Both the position numbers and the translations under genes were made by a program. A stretch of 7,931 nucleotides of DNA from JBCBST01 sp039819115 (lineage in GTDB: Bacteria > Bacteroidota > Rhodothermia > Balneolales > Balneolaceae): contig JBCBST010000138.1 of assembly GCA_039819115.1 (NCBI GenBank), positions 1 to 7,931 on the forward strand, in the 5' to 3' direction. Within the stretch, counting starts at the first letter, position 1; every line of letters begins with the position of its first letter. Of this stretch, positions 1-7,587 are shown in pieces. The notes beneath the pieces were generated by a model. That model had not been told where the DNA came from and ran no database searches. It worked only from the letters and a program-made list of their open reading frames with translations.

Positions 1-639
1 ATCGACCCGAAACCCGAATACGGGTTCCTGGACTGGGGAACTCCATTTTTTCACAAAAGGCAGGGAGCGAATAAAGTGGAGTTCCTTAAGAATGAACAGC
101 ATGAGTTCTGTAACTTCCCGTTTTGAAACCGTACTTACGATTTCATCCGGGTGTATTCCTTTTTTGCCGGGAAATCGTTTTCGTTTAAATCCGCTTTGCT
201 GGAGAAGTTCGGAAGGGTCGAATGCAAGCCAGGCTGTGCATTGATCGTTATGCGCTGTTGATAGGTGAGCCAGACCATTAAACAGGCTATTCTTGTTGAC
301 TATGAGCTCCAGGGTGTTGTACACATCGACCCAGGGGATGTGGTTTAGTCGCGGATCAGGCATCGTATTAAACACCCTGTGTATACGTTTCTTCTGAAAA
401 GTTGAGTCGTGATACACGTGTCGGTTTGAACCTATTTCCAGTACGGCTCCGTTGTTGTTCAGGTAGGCATCGATCGCAGTACCAAGGGGTGGGCTAACCC
501 GTGTATTTATAATTAATACAGAACATGATTCCACCGTGAGTTCCTCAGGCTCGTTCACCTGCATACAGGCAACTCCAAGGAACTCAAAGAATGCCTTCCA
601 GGCAGGAGTGAGATCTAATATCCCAATACAGAGATTCAT
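1..639 (-). CDS. Probable polysaccharide deacetylase family protein, N-terminal 213 codons (C-terminus outside window)
   Basis: An uninterrupted reading frame runs from ATG at 639 to the window edge; its stop lies outside, so the gene is partial. The start overlaps the flippase stop as ATGA, which supports this start. Residues 1-70 (MNLCIGILDLTPAW..., then VLIINTRVSPPLG, then YLNNNGAVLEIGS) resemble an alpha/beta, class I amidotransferase-like or BPL_N-like domain: a strand, a polar stretch, a hydrophobic strand, then a helix and a Gly-rich turn. The region visible last, around residues 205-213, reads PVFGFRVD, which resembles the lead-in to motif 1 of NodB-type deacetylases (F-R-x-D, with metal-binding Asp residues following). 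No signal peptide is seen. Being the last visible gene of a glycan cluster fits a role in deacetylating or trimming a surface polysaccharide. The family call rests on context and a short edge motif, so it is tentative; the coding call is firm. Confidence 0.6.
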   Translation of the reverse strand, partial: MNLCIGILDLTPAWKAFFEFLGVACMQVNEPEELTVESCSVLIINTRVSPPLGTAIDAYLNNNGAVLEIGSNRHVYHDSTFQKKRIHRVFNTMPDPRLNHIPWVDVYNTLELIVNKNSLFNGLAHLSTAHNDQCTAWLAFDPSELLQQSGFKRKRFPGKKGIHPDEIVSTVSKREVTELMLFILKELHFIRSLPFVKKWSSPVQEPVFGFRVD

Positions 640-2039
640 GTCTTTAAAGCCCGTTTAACAAGTTCAACCTGGCGACCTGAAAGAATACCGGTCATGAAGA
701 AAGAGAGCAGGAGTACCGGAACGGCAACCAATGAGGTGGCCCAGAGTGGGAATGGTAGAGTTTGGCATATAAAGAACAAGGCAATTGCCAATGCTAAAGG
801 CATCATAATCCGGTATAGACTGACCGATGTGATTTCTTTGGAAAACCAGTAGAGCGAACTTCCTATGAAGACCAGCTCTACTATACCAACAGCAAGTGCG
901 ATGATAACCGCATCACCCAAAAAGGCACTAAGGACGAGTATGATGGTACCTATCATTCCCCCCGTAAATGTAGTTTTGACGTAGGCGTTGTCTTTAGCTG
1001 TTGCAATCAAGGTATGGGATAGCATGGAATGTGTAAATGTGCAGAACACAAAAATACTCAATGCCTGTAAAATGGTATATCCGGGTTCAAATTCCATACC
1101 AAATAACAGAACCATACCTTGTTTTGCAAAAAGGGCCAGAACCAGGGCAGTTAATGCCCCAAAGCAGCTCCCGAGAGTAACCAGTTCGGGGAGTATACTT
1201 CGGGTATGCTCCTGGTTGTTTGCCCATCTTGAGGCTACATTTGGTAGCAGAAGCCGGAATAGAACTTTATCGAGTGCTGTTGCAATAAGAACAATTTTGG
1301 CTGCCGCACCATACAGTCCATTATCGGTTATAGAAACAAAGGTACCGACCAGTAGTGGAGGTAAAAGAATGGGCATCTGGGTAAAAAATAGCCCCAATCC
1401 AAGTTTTATATTCGCCCGCATCAAATCCGAATAGACCCGAAAACCCTGCGAGGGAAGTTTGAACTCAGATTCTCCAAAAGCGAATACACCCAATGTTATG
1501 GCGGCTAAACATGCAGAAGCGGTGTACAGGTAGGGCACCAGCTCTACTTGTTCCTTTGATTGTATAAACAGCAGAAGCAAAACAAGGTAACAGGCCCCCA
1601 TCATCACTTTTGATAACACAATTTTTCCAAATGCCTGCTTACCATTAAAAAACCATTCCAGCAGCAATGCAAAGGGTAATAATGAACATAAATAACCTAA
1701 AATAAGCTGTTGTTTTAATCCTGGGGGTGTAAAGAGATAGGTGCCTGCTAGCGTAATTAGCATTACAATGACGCCAAGAACTACTTTTGTAATGAAGAGT
1801 TCCCGGGCAAGGAACCGCTGATGCTTAACGGGTTTAGCAATTTCCCGCACACCAAGATTTTGGATGCCCAGATCTCCAAACCATAGTGCATACCCTAACA
1901 CAGATATCGCAAATACAATGTATCCGTAATACTCAGCGCCAAGAATGCGAGCAATATATATCGTGGAGAGAAAGGCAAATCCCCGTCCAAGCACTTCTCC
2001 AAGACCTACCATGAACGCTTTTTGTGGCAAACGACTCAT
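636..2039 (-). CDS. Oligosaccharide/polysaccharide flippase (Wzx-like, MOP superfamily)
   Basis: This 467-residue protein is almost entirely hydrophobic, with about 12 to 14 predicted membrane segments, the usual size for Wzx/RfbX-type flippases. The N-terminus is typical of the family: a first helix at about 8-32 ending in a Tyr-Ile-Ala-Arg-Ile-Leu-Gly turn (about 28-34), then E-Y-Y-G-Y at 36-40 opening the second helix, and a short cytoplasmic F-G-D-L-G-I-Q/N-L-G-V-R-E loop at about 54-66. The central segment NGLYGAAAKIV (240-250) is also characteristic. Such proteins move undecaprenyl-linked glycan units across the inner membrane. The start codon overlaps the stop of the glycosyltransferase by ATGA, and its own stop overlaps the next start the same way, so the three are probably translationally coupled. 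Substrate cannot be told from sequence. A lipid II flippase (MurJ) is less likely given the glycan context and N-terminal motif. Confidence 0.9.
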   Translation of the reverse strand: MSRLPQKAFMVGLGEVLGRGFAFLSTIYIARILGAEYYGYIVFAISVLGYALWFGDLGIQNLGVREIAKPVKHQRFLARELFITKVVLGVIVMLITLAGTYLFTPPGLKQQLILGYLCSLLPFALLLEWFFNGKQAFGKIVLSKVMMGACYLVLLLLFIQSKEQVELVPYLYTASACLAAITLGVFAFGESEFKLPSQGFRVYSDLMRANIKLGLGLFFTQMPILLPPLLVGTFVSITDNGLYGAAAKIVLIATALDKVLFRLLLPNVASRWANNQEHTRSILPELVTLGSCFGALTALVLALFAKQGMVLLFGMEFEPGYTILQALSIFVFCTFTHSMLSHTLIATAKDNAYVKTTFTGGMIGTIILVLSAFLGDAVIIALAVGIVELVFIGSSLYWFSKEITSVSLYRIMMPLALAIALFFICQTLPFPLWATSLVAVPVLLLSFFMTGILSGRQVELVKRALKT

Positions 2040-3040
2040 AACAGATCTGGGATGTTGTTCAGGATGTGGTACAACTCTTGTTTAGAATCGAAAATATGAA
2101 CATTGGGCTGGTTATTCAGAGATGTAAGACATCCCATAGCCGGTATCACGAGGCTTTTTTTGTACGATCGTGCCATTTCCACTCCACCTGAGGTGAGGAT
2201 GGCACAAAAGTTAAAGAGACTGATATCGGCAGCATTATAGAAGAAGGGGATGAGGTCGTCCTCCACGAATTGGGGAAGAACGAAGAACACCGGACTCCCA
2301 GCCGAAAGGTGTTCAAGCAGATGTGCCAGTTTACGATTTCCCTTTTTTACAGGGCCTGCAATAATCAACTGAACTCCATCCTGTGAGACACACCATTCAG
2401 CAAGTACATCCAGTTGCTTGTATGTGCTGATATTTCCGAGTGAAAGGGCAATGGGTTTTTCCGGGTTCAATATCCAGGAATACCGGGTATTTAACTCATG
2501 GATGGCGGTATCCCGAGGTAGAACGGTAGCCGGGTAGGTTGGGTGTGGATGTACGATCAGCTTTTGTTCAGAAACTCTTAAAAACCGGGATACCTCAGGA
2601 ATAACTTCCGCGCAATGTACAAGAAGGTACTCCGAACGCGAAGCCATCCAACGATGGATACCAGCATGAAGGGAAAGAAACCGTTGATCGTGGGGACGAA
2701 GGTTATGAATGGTCCAGACAAATTTTCCACCAAAGAGTGCAAACAATGCCATACAGATAAGCTTGTAAGGCATCCCAAACAGCGATTTTATATCCTGAAA
2801 CTCGAGCCAGTGGTAATGCCAGATCACCGGCTTCAATAAGGCCATACATGGAGCTTTTATATGCTCAAAGGCACTTAAATCTTTGATGGTATACGTAGTC
2901 AGGGAATCCTCGAGGATGCTTTGATAGAGCAAATACAAATAATCCGTTTGTTTGTGCGAGAACCGGATCAAGGGAGTTACGCATACCGTAGATGCCTGGG
3001 GATGTGTCCGTTTATAAATATCGGCGAGCAGTTCGCCCAT
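2036..3040 (-). CDS. GT-B fold glycosyltransferase (GT4-like)
   Basis: The 334-residue product looks like a cytoplasmic or membrane-associated sugar transferase of the GT-B fold. Visible hallmarks are W-H-Y-H-W-L-E at 74-80 and V-W-T-I-H-N-L-R-P-H-D at 108-118 in the N-terminal acceptor half, then A-L-S-L-G-N-I-S-x-Y-K at 198-208, which matches the start of the nucleotide-sugar domain, then I-I-A-G-P at 226-230 and L-T-S-G-G-V-E-M-A at 282-290. The second Glu of the GT4 EX7E pair is E288; the position eight residues earlier is Ala280, so the pair is incomplete. An LTSG variant without the first Glu also occurs in some bacterial GT4-like enzymes, as far as I recall. There is no signal peptide; the hydrophobic stretch at 90-110 may touch the membrane. 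It begins 2 nt after the upstream outer membrane protein gene, without a clear ribosome binding site, and overlaps the flippase start. It presumably adds a sugar to the lipid-linked glycan; donor and linkage are unknown. Confidence 0.85.
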   Translation of the reverse strand: MGELLADIYKRTHPQASTVCVTPLIRFSHKQTDYLYLLYQSILEDSLTTYTIKDLSAFEHIKAPCMALLKPVIWHYHWLEFQDIKSLFGMPYKLICMALFALFGGKFVWTIHNLRPHDQRFLSLHAGIHRWMASRSEYLLVHCAEVIPEVSRFLRVSEQKLIVHPHPTYPATVLPRDTAIHELNTRYSWILNPEKPIALSLGNISTYKQLDVLAEWCVSQDGVQLIIAGPVKKGNRKLAHLLEHLSAGSPVFFVLPQFVEDDLIPFFYNAADISLFNFCAILTSGGVEMARSYKKSLVIPAMGCLTSLNNQPNVHIFDSKQELYHILNNIPDLL

Positions 3041-3042
3041 AG

Positions 3043-3987
3043 TCAGAACTTGTATTGGAGTCCGATGGAATGTACTGTTCCAAATCCGGTATTAAAAGGA
3101 ACCAGCGCATAGTTGAATTCAATGACATCATCAATAAAAGCGGCTCCAAATGAAAGGGGGCGGGCGGTATCGCCGGTACGATACCCAGTGGATACTTCCA
3201 CAACTTCTGCGAGCCGGATTTTAATCCCGATGTTCAGAAAATCTTCAGGGTCAATGATATCCTGGTTACCGGATGTTTCGAGGTCGTCGTCTAACGAGGA
3301 TACATAGTCTGTAAAAACGGAGAACAAGATGGGTAAATCGTCATTTTTTGTTGACGTGAGTTCAAACACATCAACGGAAGCACCAAATCGGAGGTTTGTA
3401 GGTAACTCGGTGGCCACATTTCTCAGCTCGTTCATTTCTCCGAGGTTGGTGACGGAGGCTCCGAGTCGTACCCGATCGTCAGCTAAAACCGTAGCTGCCC
3501 CAAAATTAAATGCGTAACCCGAAGCGCGGTCTACACTCAGTTCCTCAAACAAATAATGCCCGGAAGCACCCAGAGAGAACCACTTAAAATCGTATGCATA
3601 TCCTGCTGATATGGATAGTTGCCGGGTCGAAAATGTTCCGAGGGGTTCACCGGGACCGTCCCTGAATTCAAATTCATCATCCCCCTGAGTAAAAAAAGCG
3701 ATAGAAAACGCCTGTTTGCCATTGGTGTAGTTATATCCACCAAACACATTGCTGAAATCGGCAATCCACAGGGTATAGCTTAAGTCGATGGAAGAGGTTG
3801 GGTTTAATACCAACAAAGCCGGATTGGTGTAGATTGAGGCTGATCCGTCATGAAGGGATGTTGTGGCTTCAGAAATAGAAAGACCACGGGCAGATGGGTT
3901 AATCTCCAGGAGTTGAAACCCGCTTGACTGTGCGAATAAGGCCGAACCCGACCATACGATCACAAATAAGGAAATGAGTATTCTCAT
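3043..3987 (-). CDS. PorV/PorQ family outer membrane beta-barrel protein
   Basis: This 314-residue protein begins with a signal peptide (MRILISLFVIVWSGSALFAQ, cleavage probably after Ala19). The mature N-terminus carries the family signature: G-F-Q-L-L-E-I-N-P-S-A-R-G-L at about 23-36, followed by A-S-I-Y-T-N-P-A-L-L at about 50-59. The rest alternates polar and hydrophobic residues in short strands, and the last residue is Phe (S-I-G-L-Q-Y-K-F), the usual C-terminal signal of barrels inserted by BAM. PorV (LptO) is the shuttle that carries type IX secretion cargo to the PorU sortase, while many PorV/PorQ-like paralogues have no known job. It overlaps the upstream barrel gene by ATGA and precedes the glycosyltransferase by 2 nt. 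Clustering with a possible CTD-bearing protein suggests a dedicated role, but that is inference. A FadL-like transporter is the alternative. Confidence 0.85.
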   Translation of the reverse strand: MRILISLFVIVWSGSALFAQSSGFQLLEINPSARGLSISEATTSLHDGSASIYTNPALLVLNPTSSIDLSYTLWIADFSNVFGGYNYTNGKQAFSIAFFTQGDDEFEFRDGPGEPLGTFSTRQLSISAGYAYDFKWFSLGASGHYLFEELSVDRASGYAFNFGAATVLADDRVRLGASVTNLGEMNELRNVATELPTNLRFGASVDVFELTSTKNDDLPILFSVFTDYVSSLDDDLETSGNQDIIDPEDFLNIGIKIRLAEVVEVSTGYRTGDTARPLSFGAAFIDDVIEFNYALVPFNTGFGTVHSIGLQYKF

Positions 3988-5015
3988 AGCTTCAGGTTTA
4001 AAGCAAACACATGCATCGTTGATATTTGATAGGGTTCCAGTACAAACGCGTAGTCAATGGAAGGGGAGAATGTATCGAAAGGCAAATGGATGGAGAAGCC
4101 GGAACTCAGTCCCCAGCTTTCAGTATCGGTAAGCTCCGGTAACTGATAACCACCTCTTAAGGTAAACCGCTCATGGGCATTCCAAACTCCTCCTAATCGA
4201 AAGGATGAAGCACTGGTGTTTACGTCTTCAACCGAATTGATGGTTACCGGGATACCATTGTCAATAAACTGTTCGGTGGTTCTGATCTCGGAGCTAAAAG
4301 AAAGCACCTCAAATTCAGAGGTTATACTGAAGGCCTCTTGCTCATAAGCCAGCCCCCACTTAAAACGGGTAGGAAAGTTGTTGATTACATTGCGGGCACG
4401 GTCCGTGGCATATAAATCAGCTGAATTCCAGGTATAATTAGCAATGAGATCCTGAATCACGAATGCAAAGTTAACATGGTCGCTGATTTTGTACAGCGAG
4501 CCTAAGTCGATACCAACGCTGGTTGCCGGATCCAGTTCCTGGTGATAGTTTGCTACGCTAAGTTTAACCCCGAGGCCGGCCTGAAACCGATCGCTGAGTC
4601 GGATTCCAAATGCCCCATTAATTAGATATTCATTGGTATCGAACGAACCCGTGGAATACCCACTTACGGTGCGCCCGTCAATATCGGTTATCCCGGTACG
4701 TTGAATGCTCAATGCCAGCCCGGCTTTAGGGGGCAACTGGAAAGTAACGCCCGTACTTTGCAGGACCCGGTCGAACTGGAGAGAGGCTACCGACAAATCA
4801 ACCTGACGATATGAGGTATAGGTGGCCGCGTGAGCAGGATTATAATAGCTGTACGATCCCTCGCTGGTAAGTGCACTCATGGCGTTACTGACGCCTAACC
4901 CTCTGGGCCCAAATCCAATACGCGAGTTTGTTCCGGCAAATCCACCCATTTGTGCGAACAATGGCTGCATAGAAATACATGCGAACAGGAATACTGCGGC
5001 ACTAAGTTGTCTCAT
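3984..5015 (-). CDS. PorV-like outer membrane beta-barrel protein, divergent paralogue
   Basis: The 343-residue product has a signal peptide (MRQLSAAVFLFACISMQPLFAQ, cleavage probably after Ala21). The mature start M-G-G-F-A-G-T-N-S-R-I-G-F-G-P-R-G-L-G at about 23-41 and the Y-Y-N-P-A-H-A motif at 57-63 correspond to the S-A-R-G and N-P-A motifs of the next gene's product, so the two are probably ancient tandem paralogues, although they diverge strongly elsewhere. Alternating-strand composition with glycine and aromatic belts continues to the C-terminus, which ends in Leu (F-A-L-N-L-K-L) rather than Phe. Its start overlaps the upstream propeller gene by ATGA, with a GGTGA element a few bases before it, a plausible ribosome binding site. 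Location is the outer membrane. Whether it moves a hydrophobic substrate (FadL-like) or shuttles a secreted partner (PorV-like) cannot be decided from sequence. Confidence 0.75.
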   Translation of the reverse strand: MRQLSAAVFLFACISMQPLFAQMGGFAGTNSRIGFGPRGLGVSNAMSALTSEGSYSYYNPAHAATYTSYRQVDLSVASLQFDRVLQSTGVTFQLPPKAGLALSIQRTGITDIDGRTVSGYSTGSFDTNEYLINGAFGIRLSDRFQAGLGVKLSVANYHQELDPATSVGIDLGSLYKISDHVNFAFVIQDLIANYTWNSADLYATDRARNVINNFPTRFKWGLAYEQEAFSITSEFEVLSFSSEIRTTEQFIDNGIPVTINSVEDVNTSASSFRLGGVWNAHERFTLRGGYQLPELTDTESWGLSSGFSIHLPFDTFSPSIDYAFVLEPYQISTMHVFALNLKL

Positions 5016-6631
5016 TCAATCACCAGGATTTTACCGTGTACTTTGCTGGAATTTTGTTCCACCACATAAATATAGGGTGCATTAGCTACGAGCCGTCCGG
5101 CATCGTCCTGCCCGTCCCAGATTACTTCAAATACCCCTTCCGGGTAAGACTCGTCAACCAATTCTCTTACCAGATTCATCCCAAAGTCAAAGATGCGAAG
5201 TTGCACACTTCCAGGTTCGGTTACTTCAAATTTGATGCGGGTGACCTCGTGTATGAGTGGCGAAAATGGATTCGGGTACGCATAGGTATCAACCAAAGGT
5301 TCGCTGGCCGAATAGGGAGAGGTGCCAGATAGTGGAAGATTGACCCGGGTAACTTCCCAGGTGTCACCATCATCGTTTGTTGATGCTATACCGTCGCTGG
5401 TTCCAATCCATACCCAGCGTTCTGCTGCCGAAATGGTGGTTGCCACGGACTGGAATGTAGCTGAAGGTTTTATGAACTGATTTGGACCTCTGATCACCCC
5501 TTGTTTGATCCAGGTTTGACCTCTGTCTTTTGAGATAAACAGCCCATTATCTCCGGCGGCATAAATGATGCCGTTATTAAACCCCAGATCGTTGATACGT
5601 TCACCAATCAGGTATTGGCTGAAGGTTACACCACCATCCGATGTCATAACCACTCCCTGTCGATCTCCGGCAGTAGCAATCCAATTGGTCATCCATAGGT
5701 TAGGTGTGCCGGGCTCTTGTTCAATATCAATAATCCAATTACCCAGTAGTCCGGTAGAGCTGTTTTCATTCCTGATGTGTCTCCATACAATCTCATCCCG
5801 ATCGGCAGTAAGTGCGTTGGTGGAGATATTGAGTCCACCGGCTGAACCCATCCAAACGCGCCCATCGGTGTCAATATCCAATCCAAACCCAAGCAGGTTG
5901 TTATCCAGACGTGGATCATACCGGTTAATAGTAACTCCCTGGAATTGGGAATCCCATTCATATTCCCGATTAGGAGAGAGACTATCCTGGTCGAAGGGGG
6001 GAAGAATTAGTCGCTCCCATGTTTGTCCAAAGTCCTGTGAGCGAAGCAACCCCGAAGCCCAGTTGACAGAGAAGATGGTGTTACCAACGAATTCAATGTC
6101 GAAGGGAGGAGACTGCTGAGGTACGGTAAAACGGATACGCGTATATTCCTGGCCCCCATAAGTAAACCGGATATCACAATCAGGATTGTACGTGGTGGAA
6201 CTCTGATCGCAGGAAGCAGGAGGGTCGTCATCCAGAGGAAAGGGCTCAAAGCGCCATTCAGTACCTCCATCTTCACTGAAATAATAGCCATAAGCGGTTT
6301 GAACCGATTCTCCACGCAAATCGGCGGTCTGGCCAAGACCAGTAACGACCGTATCGCTACCTAGTGCAATAGAAAAGAGACGACCCGGCCCGGACAACAC
6401 GCTGTCTGCATTCTCAGGTATGGTCCATTCCAAACAGTCCGAGAAATCCGACCCGCTACATATCATACGATTCAAGACCGGTGATATCCACAGTGTATCG
6501 CCCCTGGCACCCATAACTCCCACACCATTTTGACGGATGGGCACAGTGGCTTCCTGAATAGGGCCAAACACCTGGGCAAGTGTCAATGAGGGACACAAAA
6601 GGATAAACAGGCAAGAAAGTATTCTCATCAT
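5012..6631 (-). CDS. Secreted Asp-box (BNR-like) beta-propeller protein with C-terminal FlgD-Ig/type A sorting-like domain
   Basis: This 539-residue protein carries a signal peptide (about 1-19, ending L-T-L-A before Gln20). Five Asp-box motifs of the S/T-x-D-x-G-x-T-W type appear at about 119-126, 198-205, 330-337, 367-374 and 418-425, and propeller strands such as G-R-V-W-M-G (257-262) and W-V-W-I-G-T (406-411) fit a beta-propeller. Four cysteines at 58, 66, 141 and 152 could form two disulfides. Residues 448-539 form a separate domain: Y-P-N-P-F-S-P at 452-458, then I-F-D-F-G-M-N-L-V-R-E-L, W-D-G-Q-D-D-A-G at 505-512, and Y-I-Y-V-V near the end. This is the FlgD-Ig pattern, which also resembles type A sorting domains of type IX secretion cargo. 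No catalytic sialidase residues are recognisable, so a structural or binding role is more likely. It follows the lipoprotein gene by 1 nt; TAA-G-ATG-ATG leaves two possible Met starts. Confidence 0.85.
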   Translation of the reverse strand: MMRILSCLFILLCPSLTLAQVFGPIQEATVPIRQNGVGVMGARGDTLWISPVLNRMICSGSDFSDCLEWTIPENADSVLSGPGRLFSIALGSDTVVTGLGQTADLRGESVQTAYGYYFSEDGGTEWRFEPFPLDDDPPASCDQSSTTYNPDCDIRFTYGGQEYTRIRFTVPQQSPPFDIEFVGNTIFSVNWASGLLRSQDFGQTWERLILPPFDQDSLSPNREYEWDSQFQGVTINRYDPRLDNNLLGFGLDIDTDGRVWMGSAGGLNISTNALTADRDEIVWRHIRNENSSTGLLGNWIIDIEQEPGTPNLWMTNWIATAGDRQGVVMTSDGGVTFSQYLIGERINDLGFNNGIIYAAGDNGLFISKDRGQTWIKQGVIRGPNQFIKPSATFQSVATTISAAERWVWIGTSDGIASTNDDGDTWEVTRVNLPLSGTSPYSASEPLVDTYAYPNPFSPLIHEVTRIKFEVTEPGSVQLRIFDFGMNLVRELVDESYPEGVFEVIWDGQDDAGRLVANAPYIYVVEQNSSKVHGKILVIE

Positions 6632-6632
6632 C

Positions 6633-7502
6633 TTAATTGGATCTCACAATTCGGAAAGCGGTTCGCACGGTATCGCTGGAGAGGCCACCGTTGTCAATGG
6701 CCCAGTACAACACTTCCAGTTCATCCGGATTATTTGAGCTGTTAATCGAAAATGGAGTGGTGAATATGGAATCGGCTGCTGCCAGGTCAAAGGCAACCCC
6801 ACTCTGCACCCCGTTATCCAGTAAAGCGACGGGTGTAGTCAGAAGAAATTCCTCCTGGTCAATATCAAAGAAATTGAGTAATACCCGATCAATACTTGCC
6901 TGCCCCTGGGCATCGGTTACTTTGGCTTCAAACAATACCACCAGGGGACCTTCTCCTGGCGATGGTATGGTTACCTGTTCCGGGTTGTCCACTTCTAAAA
7001 TTTCCGGAGGATTATTGATTGCACCTATAATGTTCACATTCCCTGTTGCAAAACCTGAATTCGGGTTGTTTAGCGTGGCGACAAAAACCAGATCCTGTGT
7101 TTCTACGGTATTAAGTGGATAGGAAACCTCAGCGGTGAACGAGGTGGGATTTTCTGGATCGGCGGGTTCGAATATTCCTGAGGCTACAGGCTCTGTTTGA
7201 AGAGAACTGAAGATTTCAAAGTTGGCACGTAACCCATCAAACGATTGCCCTACGGAAAGGGATAAATCAAAGGAAATGGTGGTATCCTTTATGCCATCGG
7301 TGTCTGATGAAAACTGGATCGATGAAGGTTGATATTCAAAACGGGTAATGGTGCCGGTTTGTTCAATACCGCTTGTCGATTCCGGAACCTCATCGCAGGC
7401 GCTGACAACCAAAAAAAAGGCTCCGGCTAAAACCAGGAGCTTAGAAAAAGGGGTATTCAAACTAGATAAGTTTTGCACATGAACTGGTAGAATGGTAGGC
7501 AT
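6633..7502 (-). CDS. Lipoprotein with Ig-like extracellular domains, first gene of the operon
   Basis: The 289-residue protein has a lipoprotein signal: a hydrophobic stretch at 22-35 (L-L-V-L-A-G-A-F-F-L-V-V-S-A) and a lipobox V-S-A-C with lipidated Cys36. The acidic pair D37-E38 follows at once, similar to the acidic export signals that direct Bacteroidota lipoproteins to the cell surface. After a linker, residues about 48-160 look like one beta-rich domain, and 164-289 like a second, with N-N-P-P-E-I-L at 163-169, V-T-D-A-Q-G at 195-200 and Y-W-A-I-D-N-G-G at 266-273, the usual pattern of bacterial Ig or cadherin-like modules. No catalytic motif is visible. The N-region of 21 residues before the hydrophobic core is rather long, so GTG at codon 9 or TTG at codon 15 might be the real start. 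It leads the seven-gene minus-strand unit and probably works with the adjacent propeller protein at the surface. Confidence 0.8.
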   Translation of the reverse strand: MPTILPVHVQNLSSLNTPFSKLLVLAGAFFLVVSACDEVPESTSGIEQTGTITRFEYQPSSIQFSSDTDGIKDTTISFDLSLSVGQSFDGLRANFEIFSSLQTEPVASGIFEPADPENPTSFTAEVSYPLNTVETQDLVFVATLNNPNSGFATGNVNIIGAINNPPEILEVDNPEQVTIPSPGEGPLVVLFEAKVTDAQGQASIDRVLLNFFDIDQEEFLLTTPVALLDNGVQSGVAFDLAAADSIFTTPFSINSSNNPDELEVLYWAIDNGGLSSDTVRTAFRIVRSN

Positions 7503-7519
7503 TTCTTCATCCCATTTCC

Positions 7520-7529
7520 ACTACGTAGT
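7520..7529. promoter_or_regulatory. 10-bp perfect palindrome, possible operator
   Basis: ACTACGTAGT is a perfect inverted repeat with no spacer, lying just downstream of the candidate -7 box, where the minus-strand transcript would begin. A short palindrome of this size can arise by chance in an intergenic region this long, so operator function is speculative. Confidence 0.2.
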
Positions 7530-7532
7530 AAT

Positions 7533-7540
7533 CAAAATTA
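7533..7540 (-). promoter_or_regulatory. Candidate -7 element of the minus-strand operon promoter
   Basis: Read on the minus strand these bases are TAATTTTG, an exact match to the TAnnTTTG -7 consensus described for the primary sigma factor of Bacteroidota. It lies 30 bases upstream of the lipoprotein start, leaving a short 5' untranslated region. No TTTG-like -33 element is found at the expected distance of 19 to 21 bases (around 7560-7565), so the promoter is only half supported. Confidence 0.4.
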
Positions 7541-7558
7541 AATTGTGGGAATCATGCG

Positions 7559-7587
7559 TTGATTTTAGAAAAAGGCACGCCTATATT
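7559..7587 (+). promoter_or_regulatory. Promoter of the trpL-trpE transcript
   Basis: TTGATT at 7559-7564 and TATATT at 7582-7587 are separated by 17 bases, matching sigma70-type -35 and -10 elements in 4 of 6 and 5 of 6 positions. The same bases also fit the Bacteroidota pattern: GTTG at 7558-7561, then a 20-base spacer, then TATATTCG at 7582-7589, close to TAnnTTTG. Either reading places the transcription start near 7593-7596, at or just before the leader peptide ATG. Confidence 0.65.

Noticed and set aside
988..1434. 148-codon open frame on the plus strand
   Set aside because: It lies wholly antisense inside the flippase, whose protein has clear family features; the antisense product has no recognisable domain and low-complexity composition.
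5565..6119. 184-codon open frame on the plus strand
   Set aside because: It is antisense to the propeller gene, whose Asp-box motifs confirm the minus frame; the antisense protein shows no signal, motif or supported start.
5012..6631. Sialidase activity for the Asp-box protein
   Set aside because: Asp-boxes are structural. No arginine triad or R-I-P motif of sialidases is visible, so only a propeller fold is claimed.
6637..7122. 161-codon open frame on the plus strand
   Set aside because: It is antisense to the lipoprotein gene and rich in Ser and Thr, as expected from a shadow frame; no promoter or ribosome binding site is seen.
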